From CAZOKZ01 sp964580585 (GTDB lineage: Bacteria; Sumerlaeota; Sumerlaeia; SLMS01; JAHLLQ01): 31,644 nucleotides of DNA. The translations under genes were made by a program, and so were the position numbers. Where the stretch lies: the NCBI GenBank assembly GCA_964580585.1, contig CAZOKZ010000054.1, positions 1-31,644 of the forward strand, given 5' to 3'. The notes beneath the pieces are model-generated. The model worked only from the letters and a program-made list of their open reading frames with translations. It searched no databases and was not told where the DNA came from. Each line of letters begins with the position of its first letter. Position 1 is the first letter of the stretch. Below, piece after piece: positions 1 to 6,986 of this stretch.

Positions 1-335
1 ATAGGTGGATGAAGAAGCGGACTCGCCGCCAACGGCAAAGGAGAAAAAACGATGTGAAATCAAAAAGGGACGGTTGACAAACAACCATTCATAGGTGGGC
101 TAAGGAATTCCGGCCTTTCAGGCCACAACGGTTAGCGATTATTTCCGACTATTGCAAGGTCCATGACGGGAGCGGTAGTATAGTTTATATCTCGTTCTTT
201 CTCGTTGGCGGTATTTTCTGCCCCAACGGGGCTAGATTCCTTAGCCTGGGGCGGAGCGAAGCGCAGCCCTAGGTATGGGTGGGTGATGGAATGAGCCCTG
301 AAAGGGCGAAATACAATATTGGAATATCGAGCGAC
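1..335. other. Intergenic region with palindromes, no gene seen
   Basis: No convincing coding sequence is visible in this left-edge stretch. It contains a small palindrome at 103-110 (GGAATTCC), a hairpin at 112-124 (GGCC, loop TTTCA, GGCC), and the triple-hairpin element described separately at about 215-316. ATAGGTGG occurs twice (1-8 and 92-99). A variant GGGACGG word sits at about 68-74. A minus-strand reading frame crosses the region but only translates the palindromes, so I do not call it. The stretch may be the 3' untranslated region of the minus-strand HAD gene. Confidence 0.6.
215..316 (+). repeat. Triple-hairpin interspersed element, copy 1
   Basis: Three consecutive stem-loops are visible: GCCCC-AAC-GGGGC (220-232), CCTGGGGC paired with GCCCTAGG (245-252 with 266-273), and GCCCT-GAA-AGGGC (295-307). 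The same three hairpins, in the same order and spacing, occur at about 29741-29846. The element ends about 20 bases beyond the stop of the minus-strand HAD gene. Its function is unknown; a REP/MITE-like element or a structured 3' UTR are the leading options. Confidence 0.75.
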
Positions 336-1406
336 TCAACCCGATGCCTGGTCGCCCATAAAGACACGCTTTACTTCTTCGTGTGACATCTTGGGGGGGC
401 GGTAATGGACGCGCTTGACGTGTTCGAGGAACTCGGGTTCGAGCTTCAACCCATAGGTTTCGTAACAATAGATCAAAATACTCGACCACGACCATACTCC
501 ATCGGTGTGGATGTTGACCCCTCCAATTGCCTCGCCGGACAGAGGATCGAAAAGAAGCGATGGAGCCCCAACGAATACCGGACAACCCCGCAAGTATTGC
601 CGAATATTGTTCGCCATGGGTGCATGATTTTCATCCAGAAACTTCTGAAATTCTGACGCTGACCCCTGAAATGCTTGCGTCAAACCATCGATGGGAGAAC
701 GAGGACTGATTCGCTCGGCGATGACAAAGTCGTCATCGTCAGGATCGTACGGTTCACTTACAGAGTAAATCGCTTCTACTAACTCGGCTGGTTCATCCAC
801 AACAGGGCTACGGAACCTCGAAAGCTCTTCAAATGTGCCAATACCCCACTCGACCCCCACAAACCCAGTTCCTGCGTTTCGAGCCACCATCCCGTCCGGC
901 TCTCCATCGCCGATCATGACGATCCGTTCGGCTCCGAGGTTCCGCCCCATTGCCAATAACGCCCGGGGGTCGGGCTTGAGCGGCACATCGTGCCGTTCGC
1001 CTGCGATGGCATCGAACAGATCGCGCAGGTCCAGTTTGTCCGCGATGTCCTGCACCAGGTAGTCGGGCTTGTTGCTTAAAATCGCGGTCTTCCACCCTTC
1101 CGCTCGCAGCGCTTCAACCACCTCACGCATGCCGTCGTAAACGAACGCATGGTCGGCCGGGTGCGCGGCGTAATAATTACGCGCCTGGGCAAAAACCGCG
1201 TCTAAAAGATGCGCCTCAGCCGGTCCAATGGCCCGCTCGCACAGTTTCCGCATGCCGTTGCCCACAAATTTTCGCACCGTGTCCAGATCATGGGTTGGCA
1301 ATCCGTTCGCTTGCAAAGCATGATTGACAGCCGCTTGAATGTCGGCGAACGCATCGACCAGCGTTCCATCGAGATCGAAAACCGCCAGTGCTCGGGAAAA
1401 TTTCAT
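336..1406 (-). CDS. HAD-family phosphatase fused to an unknown C-terminal domain
   Basis: A 356-residue protein. Residues 1 to about 215 are a HAD hydrolase of the phosphoglycolate phosphatase type: motif I DLDGT (Asp11, Asp13), motif II with Ser111 in ILSNK, motif III lysine in VPLKPDP (about 144), and motif IV GDGEPD (167-171). The likely activity is cytosolic hydrolysis of a small phosphate ester; the substrate is unknown. Residues about 228-356 follow an acidic linker (DPDDDD) and form a separate domain with a TDGVWSW-like block (301-307) and a final helix-rich stretch. I do not recognise that domain by name; it resembles short stand-alone hypotheticals with a DGVW.W signature. The ATG at 1406 was chosen because motif I normally lies about 10 residues from the start; the frame stays open upstream but runs into the divergent permease gene. 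Confidence 0.85.
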   Translation of the reverse strand: MKFSRALAVFDLDGTLVDAFADIQAAVNHALQANGLPTHDLDTVRKFVGNGMRKLCERAIGPAEAHLLDAVFAQARNYYAAHPADHAFVYDGMREVVEALRAEGWKTAILSNKPDYLVQDIADKLDLRDLFDAIAGERHDVPLKPDPRALLAMGRNLGAERIVMIGDGEPDGMVARNAGTGFVGVEWGIGTFEELSRFRSPVVDEPAELVEAIYSVSEPYDPDDDDFVIAERISPRSPIDGLTQAFQGSASEFQKFLDENHAPMANNIRQYLRGCPVFVGAPSLLFDPLSGEAIGGVNIHTDGVWSWSSILIYCYETYGLKLEPEFLEHVKRVHYRPPKMSHEEVKRVFMGDQASG

Positions 1407-1421
1407 CGAACGGATACCGCC

Positions 1422-2414
1422 TTGGAAGAGTGCCCCCGCCAGACCGATGAGACAAACGGTGCCGATACGACCGAGGCGTTTGACGCGTCGGACTATTATG
1501 GCACCCCTTTGGTGGATGAAAGCCAGATTTTGTCCCCTGGCACGAAAGGCCGGGTGTTCAATCCCATCGTGGTGGCGGAATTTCGCCGCTGGCGCGCGCG
1601 TCCCTTTACGTATCTTGGCATGGTGCTGATTACCTTGGCGGGGTTGTCGCTGATGTACCACGCGCGTAGCGCGGGCGCGGGGAGCATCTTTTTCTCTATA
1701 TCGAGTGCCGGCTGGTTTGGCAATCTGATGGAGTTGATGAAACTCCGTGGCGTTGCAGCTCCGGGCGCGGGGACGGGTGGAAAAATTGCCCAGTTTGCGG
1801 GCTATCTACTGCTTTTGATTTTACGCCCCAGCACCCTCCTGCCGTTGATGATGGTTTGGCGTGCGTTGGTCAGCTTTCGCGATGCGGGGTTATACAAACC
1901 TTTCCGAACCACTTTCCTGCGACCCGACGAATTCCTCTGGGGAATGATTGCCGTTCCGTTTTGTGTCTCGGCATTGATTCTGATCTTTTACACCGGAGCA
2001 ATTTTATCGCCGGGCCTTGTGCGCGCGTACCATATGTATCCGCCCACCATGTCGTCACCGCATCCGTATTTTCAAATCATCGGAATTTTATTCGAGGGCT
2101 CACTGAATGGCGCGTTGATTTGTTTTATCGCGCTCTATTTTGGGGTGCGCAGCCATGTGCATCTCAGCGCCTTGTTTCCAATATTACTCGCCGTTCTCCT
2201 GATCCAGTCCGCCCATGCATGCGCGTATCAATTTGGCGTCATGCAAATCATTATGGACAAATGGATCGAAGTGCCGCAGCAGGAGTGGACCCCCGCTTTC
2301 AAGACCCTCTACCGAAACGCCCTCTACTTAATCACCGGTACCCCAAAACTCATCCTCTGTGTGATTTTCTGGTGGTTGACGACGCGCTTGTTAATCACGC
2401 GCGACGAGGTCTAA
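1422..2414 (+). CDS. ABC-2-like membrane permease subunit
   Basis: About 330 residues with roughly six hydrophobic segments. The early NPIVVAEFRRWRARPF stretch matches the N-terminus typical of ABC-2 type permeases (an NP..xxEFrxx.R block before the first membrane helix). The start is uncertain: the frame is open far upstream, across the divergent HAD gene. TTG at 1422, TTG at 1509 and GTG at 1512 would each keep the conserved block, and none has a good Shine-Dalgarno sequence. I use 1422 as the first start that avoids the HAD gene. It is followed after 4 bases by a second permease gene, so the pair probably forms a heterodimer. No ATPase gene is nearby, so the transport role is inferred from topology only. 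Confidence 0.7.
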   Translation: MEECPRQTDETNGADTTEAFDASDYYGTPLVDESQILSPGTKGRVFNPIVVAEFRRWRARPFTYLGMVLITLAGLSLMYHARSAGAGSIFFSISSAGWFGNLMELMKLRGVAAPGAGTGGKIAQFAGYLLLLILRPSTLLPLMMVWRALVSFRDAGLYKPFRTTFLRPDEFLWGMIAVPFCVSALILIFYTGAILSPGLVRAYHMYPPTMSSPHPYFQIIGILFEGSLNGALICFIALYFGVRSHVHLSALFPILLAVLLIQSAHACAYQFGVMQIIMDKWIEVPQQEWTPAFKTLYRNALYLITGTPKLILCVIFWWLTTRLLITRDEV

Positions 2415-2418
2415 GGCG

Positions 2419-3405
2419 ATGCGGGCGTCCCTTGCCGACAATCCGATTCTCAATCGCGAACGACGTCTCTTCACCCGATATTGGTGGGCGTGGCTGGCGT
2501 TGATTGTGGTCGTTTGGGTTCCTCTATCATACCTGACGCGCGTGATTTTCGATGGTTCGACGGTCAAAATGAGCCTCTGGCAGGCTGCCCTTGTGCAATC
2601 GCTGCAATTGGTCGTGCGGCCTGACTTGTTGATCGCGTTCTTTCTCGTTTATCGCGCCACTTGCCATCAACGATGGAAAGGCATGCGGGATGAAATCGCT
2701 GTTACTTTGCTCACGCCTCTCCAATTGGTGGTCGGTAAAGCTTTCGTGCCCGTCGTCCTACTCGTGGTGCTCAACGCATTTGCGTCGTTTTTTGCCTATT
2801 ACTCGATCTTATCCGATCCCACCTACTTAATTTCGATTCCCAACCCATTTGCCAAAACCATCGTGATTCCTCCCGACGATTCCACGCCCCTCGATTATAA
2901 TTGGGTGGACCAGGAAACCCCAAGCGTTGTGACGTTCGACGACGGGAGCACGGCCAGCATCAGTTTGTTGCAAACACAAACAACCATGCAGAGGCAACCG
3001 CCCACGCTACCCCTCACGCAGCGTTCGACCTTCAATTTCCCCGCTGCCATTCCCGTAACGCTGCTTGCCATCATCGAGGACTTTTTTTACGCCATTCTCG
3101 TCGTGACGATTGCCTTGAGCGAATACCTGTTTCATCCGCAACCTTGGATCGCAACGTTGCGAGCAATCGGAAAACTGTTCCTGGCCGGATTGGGTATCGT
3201 GGCCTGCGGATGGGTTTGGGGGGTGGCGCTTCTTATCTTGCCATTCGAGTCGATCCAGGTTTTTTTACGCAACCCGGCGCTCGATATGTTGGTGGGAAAC
3301 GGAATTTGGTTTTTGCTGGTATTGCCGTACGAAATATTTTTGATCGTCTTCCTATTTCGGCGAATCCGCAAGCGCCTGACCGTGTGGTTGGCCGAAGAAA
3401 ATTAG
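2419..3405 (+). CDS. ABC-2-like membrane permease subunit, partner of the preceding gene
   Basis: A 328-residue polytopic protein. Its N-terminus (ADNPILNRERRLFTRYWWAW) repeats the NP.l.rE.r pattern of the upstream protein before the first helix. Membrane segments follow at about 23-45, 58-80 and 105-130, then a soluble loop of about 80 residues rich in Thr, Ser, Pro and Gln (about 140-210), then three more helices. It starts 4 bases after the previous stop, so the two are cotranscribed and probably translationally coupled. Its stop overlaps the stop of the convergent amidohydrolase gene by 4 bases. Permease assignment is from layout and N-terminal motif; the substrate is unknown. Confidence 0.75.
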   Translation: MRASLADNPILNRERRLFTRYWWAWLALIVVVWVPLSYLTRVIFDGSTVKMSLWQAALVQSLQLVVRPDLLIAFFLVYRATCHQRWKGMRDEIAVTLLTPLQLVVGKAFVPVVLLVVLNAFASFFAYYSILSDPTYLISIPNPFAKTIVIPPDDSTPLDYNWVDQETPSVVTFDDGSTASISLLQTQTTMQRQPPTLPLTQRSTFNFPAAIPVTLLAIIEDFFYAILVVTIALSEYLFHPQPWIATLRAIGKLFLAGLGIVACGWVWGVALLILPFESIQVFLRNPALDMLVGNGIWFLLVLPYEIFLIVFLFRRIRKRLTVWLAEEN

Positions 3406-4328
3406 ACATTCAGTCCAAAATCATGCGCCCGTTCAATCGACGCGAGCGCCTCGATTTCCTCGCGGGGCATGGTGGGACAAAGTTCGGCGGCCAGCTCGAT
3501 TTCCCGCGCCATGTCCAGCGCCGCGTTGCTCGCCAGACTATCCGTTCCAAGGTACGTTGCCACGCCACCGCGCACCAACCGTTCGAGCGGAAACGTGCCG
3601 CGTTCGAAATACACGTGCGTGCCCGGACAAACCACCGCGCGGGTGCCCGTCTCGCGCAGCCGATCGATTTCCTCGTTCGTAATATCGTTCACGTGCACCA
3701 GCAACGTGCGCGGTCCCAGCAATCCCAACGAATCGAGGTATTCAATCGGCCGTTTTTCCGGTGGACGCCATGCCGGGGGCAACAAACCTCGATCGCCCAG
3801 GAAGGTGCGCATTGCCCCCGTGCCTTTCGTTAGAAAATCCGTTTCCTCTTCGGTTTCCGCCGCGTGAATACAGAGCCATTGATTGGCTTCCATGGCTGCT
3901 TTCATCGCCGCGCGCAACAATGGCCGCGTCGTCGTGTACGGCGCGTGCGGCGAGAGCCCCAACCGCAATGTCGCGGGCAACTCGCCCATTCGGCGTTGCA
4001 ATTCCAGCGCCGTTTCCACGGCGGGCAGCGCTTCCCACGGGTCGAATTCGATGATTTCCGTGAACGAAATCGCGGGCATACCCGACGCCGCCAGCGGAGT
4101 GATCGACGTGCCCAGCGAATCGATATCGAGCAACGCGCCCGTGCCCGTAGCCTGCATCGCGTGAATGACCAACGCCGCCGCGTTCGTGCTCGTTTCGGGT
4201 GAATGCTGTCGTTTGAGCGGCACGAGTCGCTCCAGCCATTCGACAAACGGCAATCCAGGCGGAATTGTGCCATGCAGATGGCTCAACTCCAGGTGGCAAT
4301 GCGCGTTAAAGTAGCGGGGCGGCTGCAT
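3402..4328 (-). CDS. Compact amidohydrolase (deaminase/chlorohydrolase type)
   Basis: A 308-residue metal-dependent hydrolase of the amidohydrolase superfamily. Visible metal and catalytic elements are NAHCHLELS (the HxH pair near residue 9), GLSPHAPYTT, LCIHAAETEEE (HxxE-like), LLVHVND and GTDSLASN (metal Asp). This order matches the aminodeoxyfutalosine, S-adenosylhomocysteine and guanine deaminase branch. NAHCHLELSH resembles the aminodeoxyfutalosine deaminase group used in futalosine menaquinone synthesis, but no menaquinone gene is nearby, so I leave the substrate open. The protein begins at the HxH motif and so lacks the usual N-terminal part of the composite beta-sandwich, which explains its length well under the usual 400 or more residues. 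Confidence 0.8.
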   Translation of the reverse strand: MQPPRYFNAHCHLELSHLHGTIPPGLPFVEWLERLVPLKRQHSPETSTNAAALVIHAMQATGTGALLDIDSLGTSITPLAASGMPAISFTEIIEFDPWEALPAVETALELQRRMGELPATLRLGLSPHAPYTTTRPLLRAAMKAAMEANQWLCIHAAETEEETDFLTKGTGAMRTFLGDRGLLPPAWRPPEKRPIEYLDSLGLLGPRTLLVHVNDITNEEIDRLRETGTRAVVCPGTHVYFERGTFPLERLVRGGVATYLGTDSLASNAALDMAREIELAAELCPTMPREEIEALASIERAHDFGLNV

Positions 4329-4396
4329 GGGGGGGAAACTCGGGTGAGATGGATGGTGGCTCGTGCACGGGAATTCTCACGATGGCATGCCCCGCG

Positions 4397-4439
4397 CCGC
4401 AAGCCAATCTCCTCTCAACATTTGCCAATCGGCTTGCGG
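4397..4439. repeat. Inverted repeat between divergent genes
   Basis: CCGCAAGCC at 4397-4405 and its exact complement GGCTTGCGG at 4431-4439 flank a 25-base loop. It lies in the 171-base space between the divergent amidohydrolase and pseudopilin-like genes. An operator or a transcript hairpin are both possible; nothing in the sequence decides between them. Confidence 0.45.
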
Positions 4440-4499
4440 TTATGCTTAAATGAGCAGAGCATTTGAATTGTTCAGGTAGGAATCGAAGGGAATGGCCAC

Positions 4500-5237
4500 A
4501 TGGAATCTTCGGAAAATGAGGAGTCATCGCACGAAACGTCGTCGCGAGCGTTTGCAGCCTTCCAGCGACTGCGCGAATATCCTATCGTGTTGTTGTTGGG
4601 AGTATTTCTGTTTCTGGGCGGAGCGTCGATCCCGGGTTTGATCTTCGAAAAACCGCCGCTGAGCGCCAATGGTTTCATTCTACTTTTTTCAGGTGCGTTG
4701 TGTTTCGCTATGGCGCTGGCAAAAAGTGTGCGTAAACGAATCGCAGTTTTCGTTTTGGGCCTCTTGATTATTGCGCCTTATATTCTTATTCCCAATTTAC
4801 TTGAAGCGCAAATGCGCAGTTCTTTATCTATCGTTCTCCAGGATTTGAGAAGCGTTCAAGTGGCTTTGGAGTCCTATCGTATTGATTATGGAACGTATCC
4901 AGTAGAGGAAAACTGGGCAGTTCATCTTACTACACCAGTTGCTTATTGTGTTACCATTCCAGTTGATTGGTTTTCTTCCAATAGCGGCGTTCAACGTTGG
5001 TTCGGTTATCAAAAGTTAGAAGCAATGGAAGATGAAGGAGATCGATTCGTTATTTTCAGTGTTGGTCCCGATCAAAAACGTGATTTACCTACATTGAGCA
5101 TTCAGTCGATTTATTCATCCGAGCTTAACATCTATGCATACGATCCTACAAATGGTACAATGAGCGATGGGGATATCGTAAACGTAAGCAAGCAATCCGT
5201 TCCACCCGCTTTTGAGGATATTCCCGTTCGATATTGA
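4500..5237 (+). CDS. Membrane protein with type II secretion GspG/pseudopilin-like domain
   Basis: A 245-residue protein. A polar N-terminus rich in Glu and Ser is followed by three hydrophobic segments (about 26-46, 57-76 and 82-100). Then comes a helix starting at QMRSSLSIVLQDLRSVQVALESYRIDYGTYP, the hallmark of GspG-like pseudopilin heads (long helix, then a YxxDyGxYP turn). The C-terminal part contains FVIFSVGPDQ and YDPTNGTMSDGDIV, matching the loop of GspG proteins that carries the calcium-site and sequence ends. Unlike true pseudopilins there is no short prepilin leader with a G/FxxxE cleavage site, so this is probably a membrane-anchored relative. The second half is visibly AT-richer than neighbouring genes. 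It stands alone with no secretion genes beside it. Confidence 0.7.
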   Translation: MESSENEESSHETSSRAFAAFQRLREYPIVLLLGVFLFLGGASIPGLIFEKPPLSANGFILLFSGALCFAMALAKSVRKRIAVFVLGLLIIAPYILIPNLLEAQMRSSLSIVLQDLRSVQVALESYRIDYGTYPVEENWAVHLTTPVAYCVTIPVDWFSSNSGVQRWFGYQKLEAMEDEGDRFVIFSVGPDQKRDLPTLSIQSIYSSELNIYAYDPTNGTMSDGDIVNVSKQSVPPAFEDIPVRY

Positions 5238-5343
5238 GGCGTTTCCTATTAAGTCTTCTTTTCTCAATCTCCTGCTTGAATAATCTCCCCCTCCTCCCGT
5301 AAAGGTAAGGAAACATTCACCAACTACGAGGGGCGAAACTCAT

Positions 5344-6363
5344 ATGATTATTCCGCGTTATACCATTGTGAAAGAAAAAACAGCCGCGATTATCGAGCGC
5401 ATCGGCAAGTTTCACCGCGCTGCGATGCCCGGGTTTCACCTGCTGATGCCGTTCGACCGCGTGGCGGGCGTGCTTTCTCTGCGCGTTCAGGAACTCAACG
5501 TGCACATTGAAACCAAAACGCTCGACGACGTGTTTGTGCGTCTGACCGTCGCCGTTCAATACTTCGTCATGCCCAGCCGTATCCGCGAGGCGTTCTACGA
5601 ACTCTCGAACCCGCAAATGCAGATCGAATCGTATATCTACGACGAAGTCCGCGCTCAGGTTCCCAAGATGAAGCTCGACGAGGTGTTCCAAAACAAGGAC
5701 GATGTGGCCAACGCCGTGAAGGAAGGCCTTTCCGAAACGATGGATCGCTACGGATACGACATCGTCAAGGCGCTCGTGAACGACGTGGACCCGGACGCGA
5801 ACGTCAAGAAGGCGATGAACGAAATCAACGCGGCGCAACGCATCCGCCGCGCGTCGGAAGAACGCGGCGAGGCCGAGAAGATTCTCCGCGTTAAGCAGGC
5901 CGAAGCCGAAGCGCAGTCGGCGATCCTGCGCGGCCAGGGCATCGCCGGTCAGCGCAAAGCCATCGTCGATGGTTTGCGTCAAAGCGTCGAGGAATTCCAG
6001 AAAAGCGTGCCGGGCACCTCGGCCACCGATGTGATGCAGATCGTCATCATGACGCAATACTTCGACACATTGAAGGAAATCGGCGCGTCGTCGCGCACGA
6101 ACACCTTGATGGTGCCGCACGCCCCGGGATCGATTGGCGATTTCGCTGGGCAGATTCAAAACAGCGTCACCATGGGCAATCTGGTGGCTGACTCCGTGAA
6201 CAATGCGGTGACGTTCAAGGCGCCGTCTGCACCGAAAAAACACGAAGCCGCTCCGCCGCCCGAACCGCCTCAGCCCCAACCACGTCGGGAACCGCCGCCC
6301 ATGCCGCCTCAACCGCCCGCCGACAACTCGGGCTACCGCCGCACGACGCCTCCGGGAAGCTGA
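5344..6363 (+). CDS. SPFH/band 7 domain protein
   Basis: A 339-residue protein of the stomatin/prohibitin/flotillin superfamily. The SPFH core spans about residues 8-185: KTAAIIERIGKFHRAAMPGFHLLMPF, then VLSLRVQELNV, KTLDDVFVRLTVAVQY and ESYIYDEVRAQVPKMKLDEVFQNK. An Ala/Glu-rich coiled coil follows (about 175-215, AAQRIRRASEERGEAEKIL). There is no N-terminal membrane helix, which resembles the HIR-type subgroup that associates with membranes peripherally. The tail (about 300-339) is proline-rich. Such proteins form large rings on membranes and scaffold proteases or transporters. GAGG lies about 12 bases before the ATG. It lies 152 bases upstream of the protease-RimK cluster on the same strand, but the intervening hairpins argue for some separation. 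Confidence 0.9.
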   Translation: MIIPRYTIVKEKTAAIIERIGKFHRAAMPGFHLLMPFDRVAGVLSLRVQELNVHIETKTLDDVFVRLTVAVQYFVMPSRIREAFYELSNPQMQIESYIYDEVRAQVPKMKLDEVFQNKDDVANAVKEGLSETMDRYGYDIVKALVNDVDPDANVKKAMNEINAAQRIRRASEERGEAEKILRVKQAEAEAQSAILRGQGIAGQRKAIVDGLRQSVEEFQKSVPGTSATDVMQIVIMTQYFDTLKEIGASSRTNTLMVPHAPGSIGDFAGQIQNSVTMGNLVADSVNNAVTFKAPSAPKKHEAAPPPEPPQPQPRREPPPMPPQPPADNSGYRRTTPPGS

Positions 6364-6469
6364 TGCAAAACGCGAACGTTTTTTTGCCGTCCAGGTTGTC
6401 GCATTTGACCTTTGCCTTTTGCCTTCAAATTTAACTAGCATCCCGAAAGGCTTCTAAATCACCTAATCG

Positions 6470-6511
6470 CCGGTCCGGTGAGAACCGGGCCGGTCTTTGA
6501 AAAGAGACCGG
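6470..6511 (+). promoter_or_regulatory. Two mutually exclusive RNA hairpins over the ribosome binding site
   Basis: Stem 1 pairs 6470-6479 (CCGGTCCGGT) with 6484-6493 (ACCGGGCCGG) around a GAGA loop, a GNRA-type tetraloop. Stem 2 pairs 6490-6496 (CCGGTCT) with 6505-6511 (AGACCGG). The stems share 6490-6493, so both cannot form fully. Stem 2 sequesters part of the AAGAGA ribosome binding site just before the ATG at 6516; stem 1 would release it. No known riboswitch class is recognised. Confidence 0.55.
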
Positions 6512-6515
6512 ATTC

Positions 6516-6986
6516 ATGAGCCCGACCCTCAAGAAAAAAACCACTATCGGTTGGACGGAATATCTTGAAATCCCGGATTGGAAAATCACCCGGCTCCAGG
6601 CCAAGGTGGACACCGGAGCCCGAACCAGCGCGCTGCATGTGGAAAATATCCAGCGATTGAAGAACAACCGTGTGCGTTTCGAGGTCGTTCTCAGCCGTAA
6701 AAACCCTGAACGGCGTATTAAGGTCATCGCGCCGGTTGTCAAATGGGCACGGGTGCGATCGAGCACCGGCGATTACTCGATGCGATGTTTTGTACGCACG
6801 CGGATTCGACTTGGCGGTATCGAAAAGGAAATCGACGTCACGCTCGTCTCGCGCGAGCGCATGTTGTTCCGGATGTTACTCGGTCGCAAAGCGCTCGAAG
6901 GCGACTTTATCGTCGATGTGGCCAAACGTAAAACGATGAAAAAAGCAGCACGAAAACTATCCACTAAGGAAGTCACGAACGCATGA
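6516..6986 (+). CDS. Retropepsin-like protease of the RimK-associated (RimB/PF05618) family
   Basis: A 156-residue protein. The aspartic-protease-like motif VDTGARTSALH is at about 30-40, and a later MLLGRKALEGDFIVDV block (about 123-138) is typical of the family often annotated as putative ATP-dependent zinc protease or RimK/LysX family protein. In Pseudomonas a gene of this family (rimB) sits with rimK and affects RimK activity. The annotation as zinc or ATP dependent is historical; the visible DTGA motif fits a retropepsin fold. Its stop overlaps the start of the RimK gene by 4 bases (ATGA), so translation is probably coupled. A structured leader precedes the gene. The C-terminus is basic (Lys/Arg-rich). 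The family is clear; the substrate is unknown. Confidence 0.88.
   Translation: MSPTLKKKTTIGWTEYLEIPDWKITRLQAKVDTGARTSALHVENIQRLKNNRVRFEVVLSRKNPERRIKVIAPVVKWARVRSSTGDYSMRCFVRTRIRLGGIEKEIDVTLVSRERMLFRMLLGRKALEGDFIVDVAKRKTMKKAARKLSTKEVTNA

Noticed and set aside
241..585. Small minus-strand frame over the left-edge repeat
   Set aside because: It translates the palindromic element and overlaps the real HAD gene; such frames are typical spurious calls in this repeat type.
1480..1499. TTGACG followed by TATTAT as a promoter for the permease gene
   Set aside because: The boxes are only 8 bases apart, far below a workable spacer.
5317..6441. Long minus-strand frame (374 codons) opposite the SPFH gene
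   Set aside because: Its translation is Arg/His/Phe-rich low-quality sequence with no family pattern, while the plus strand encodes a clear SPFH protein.
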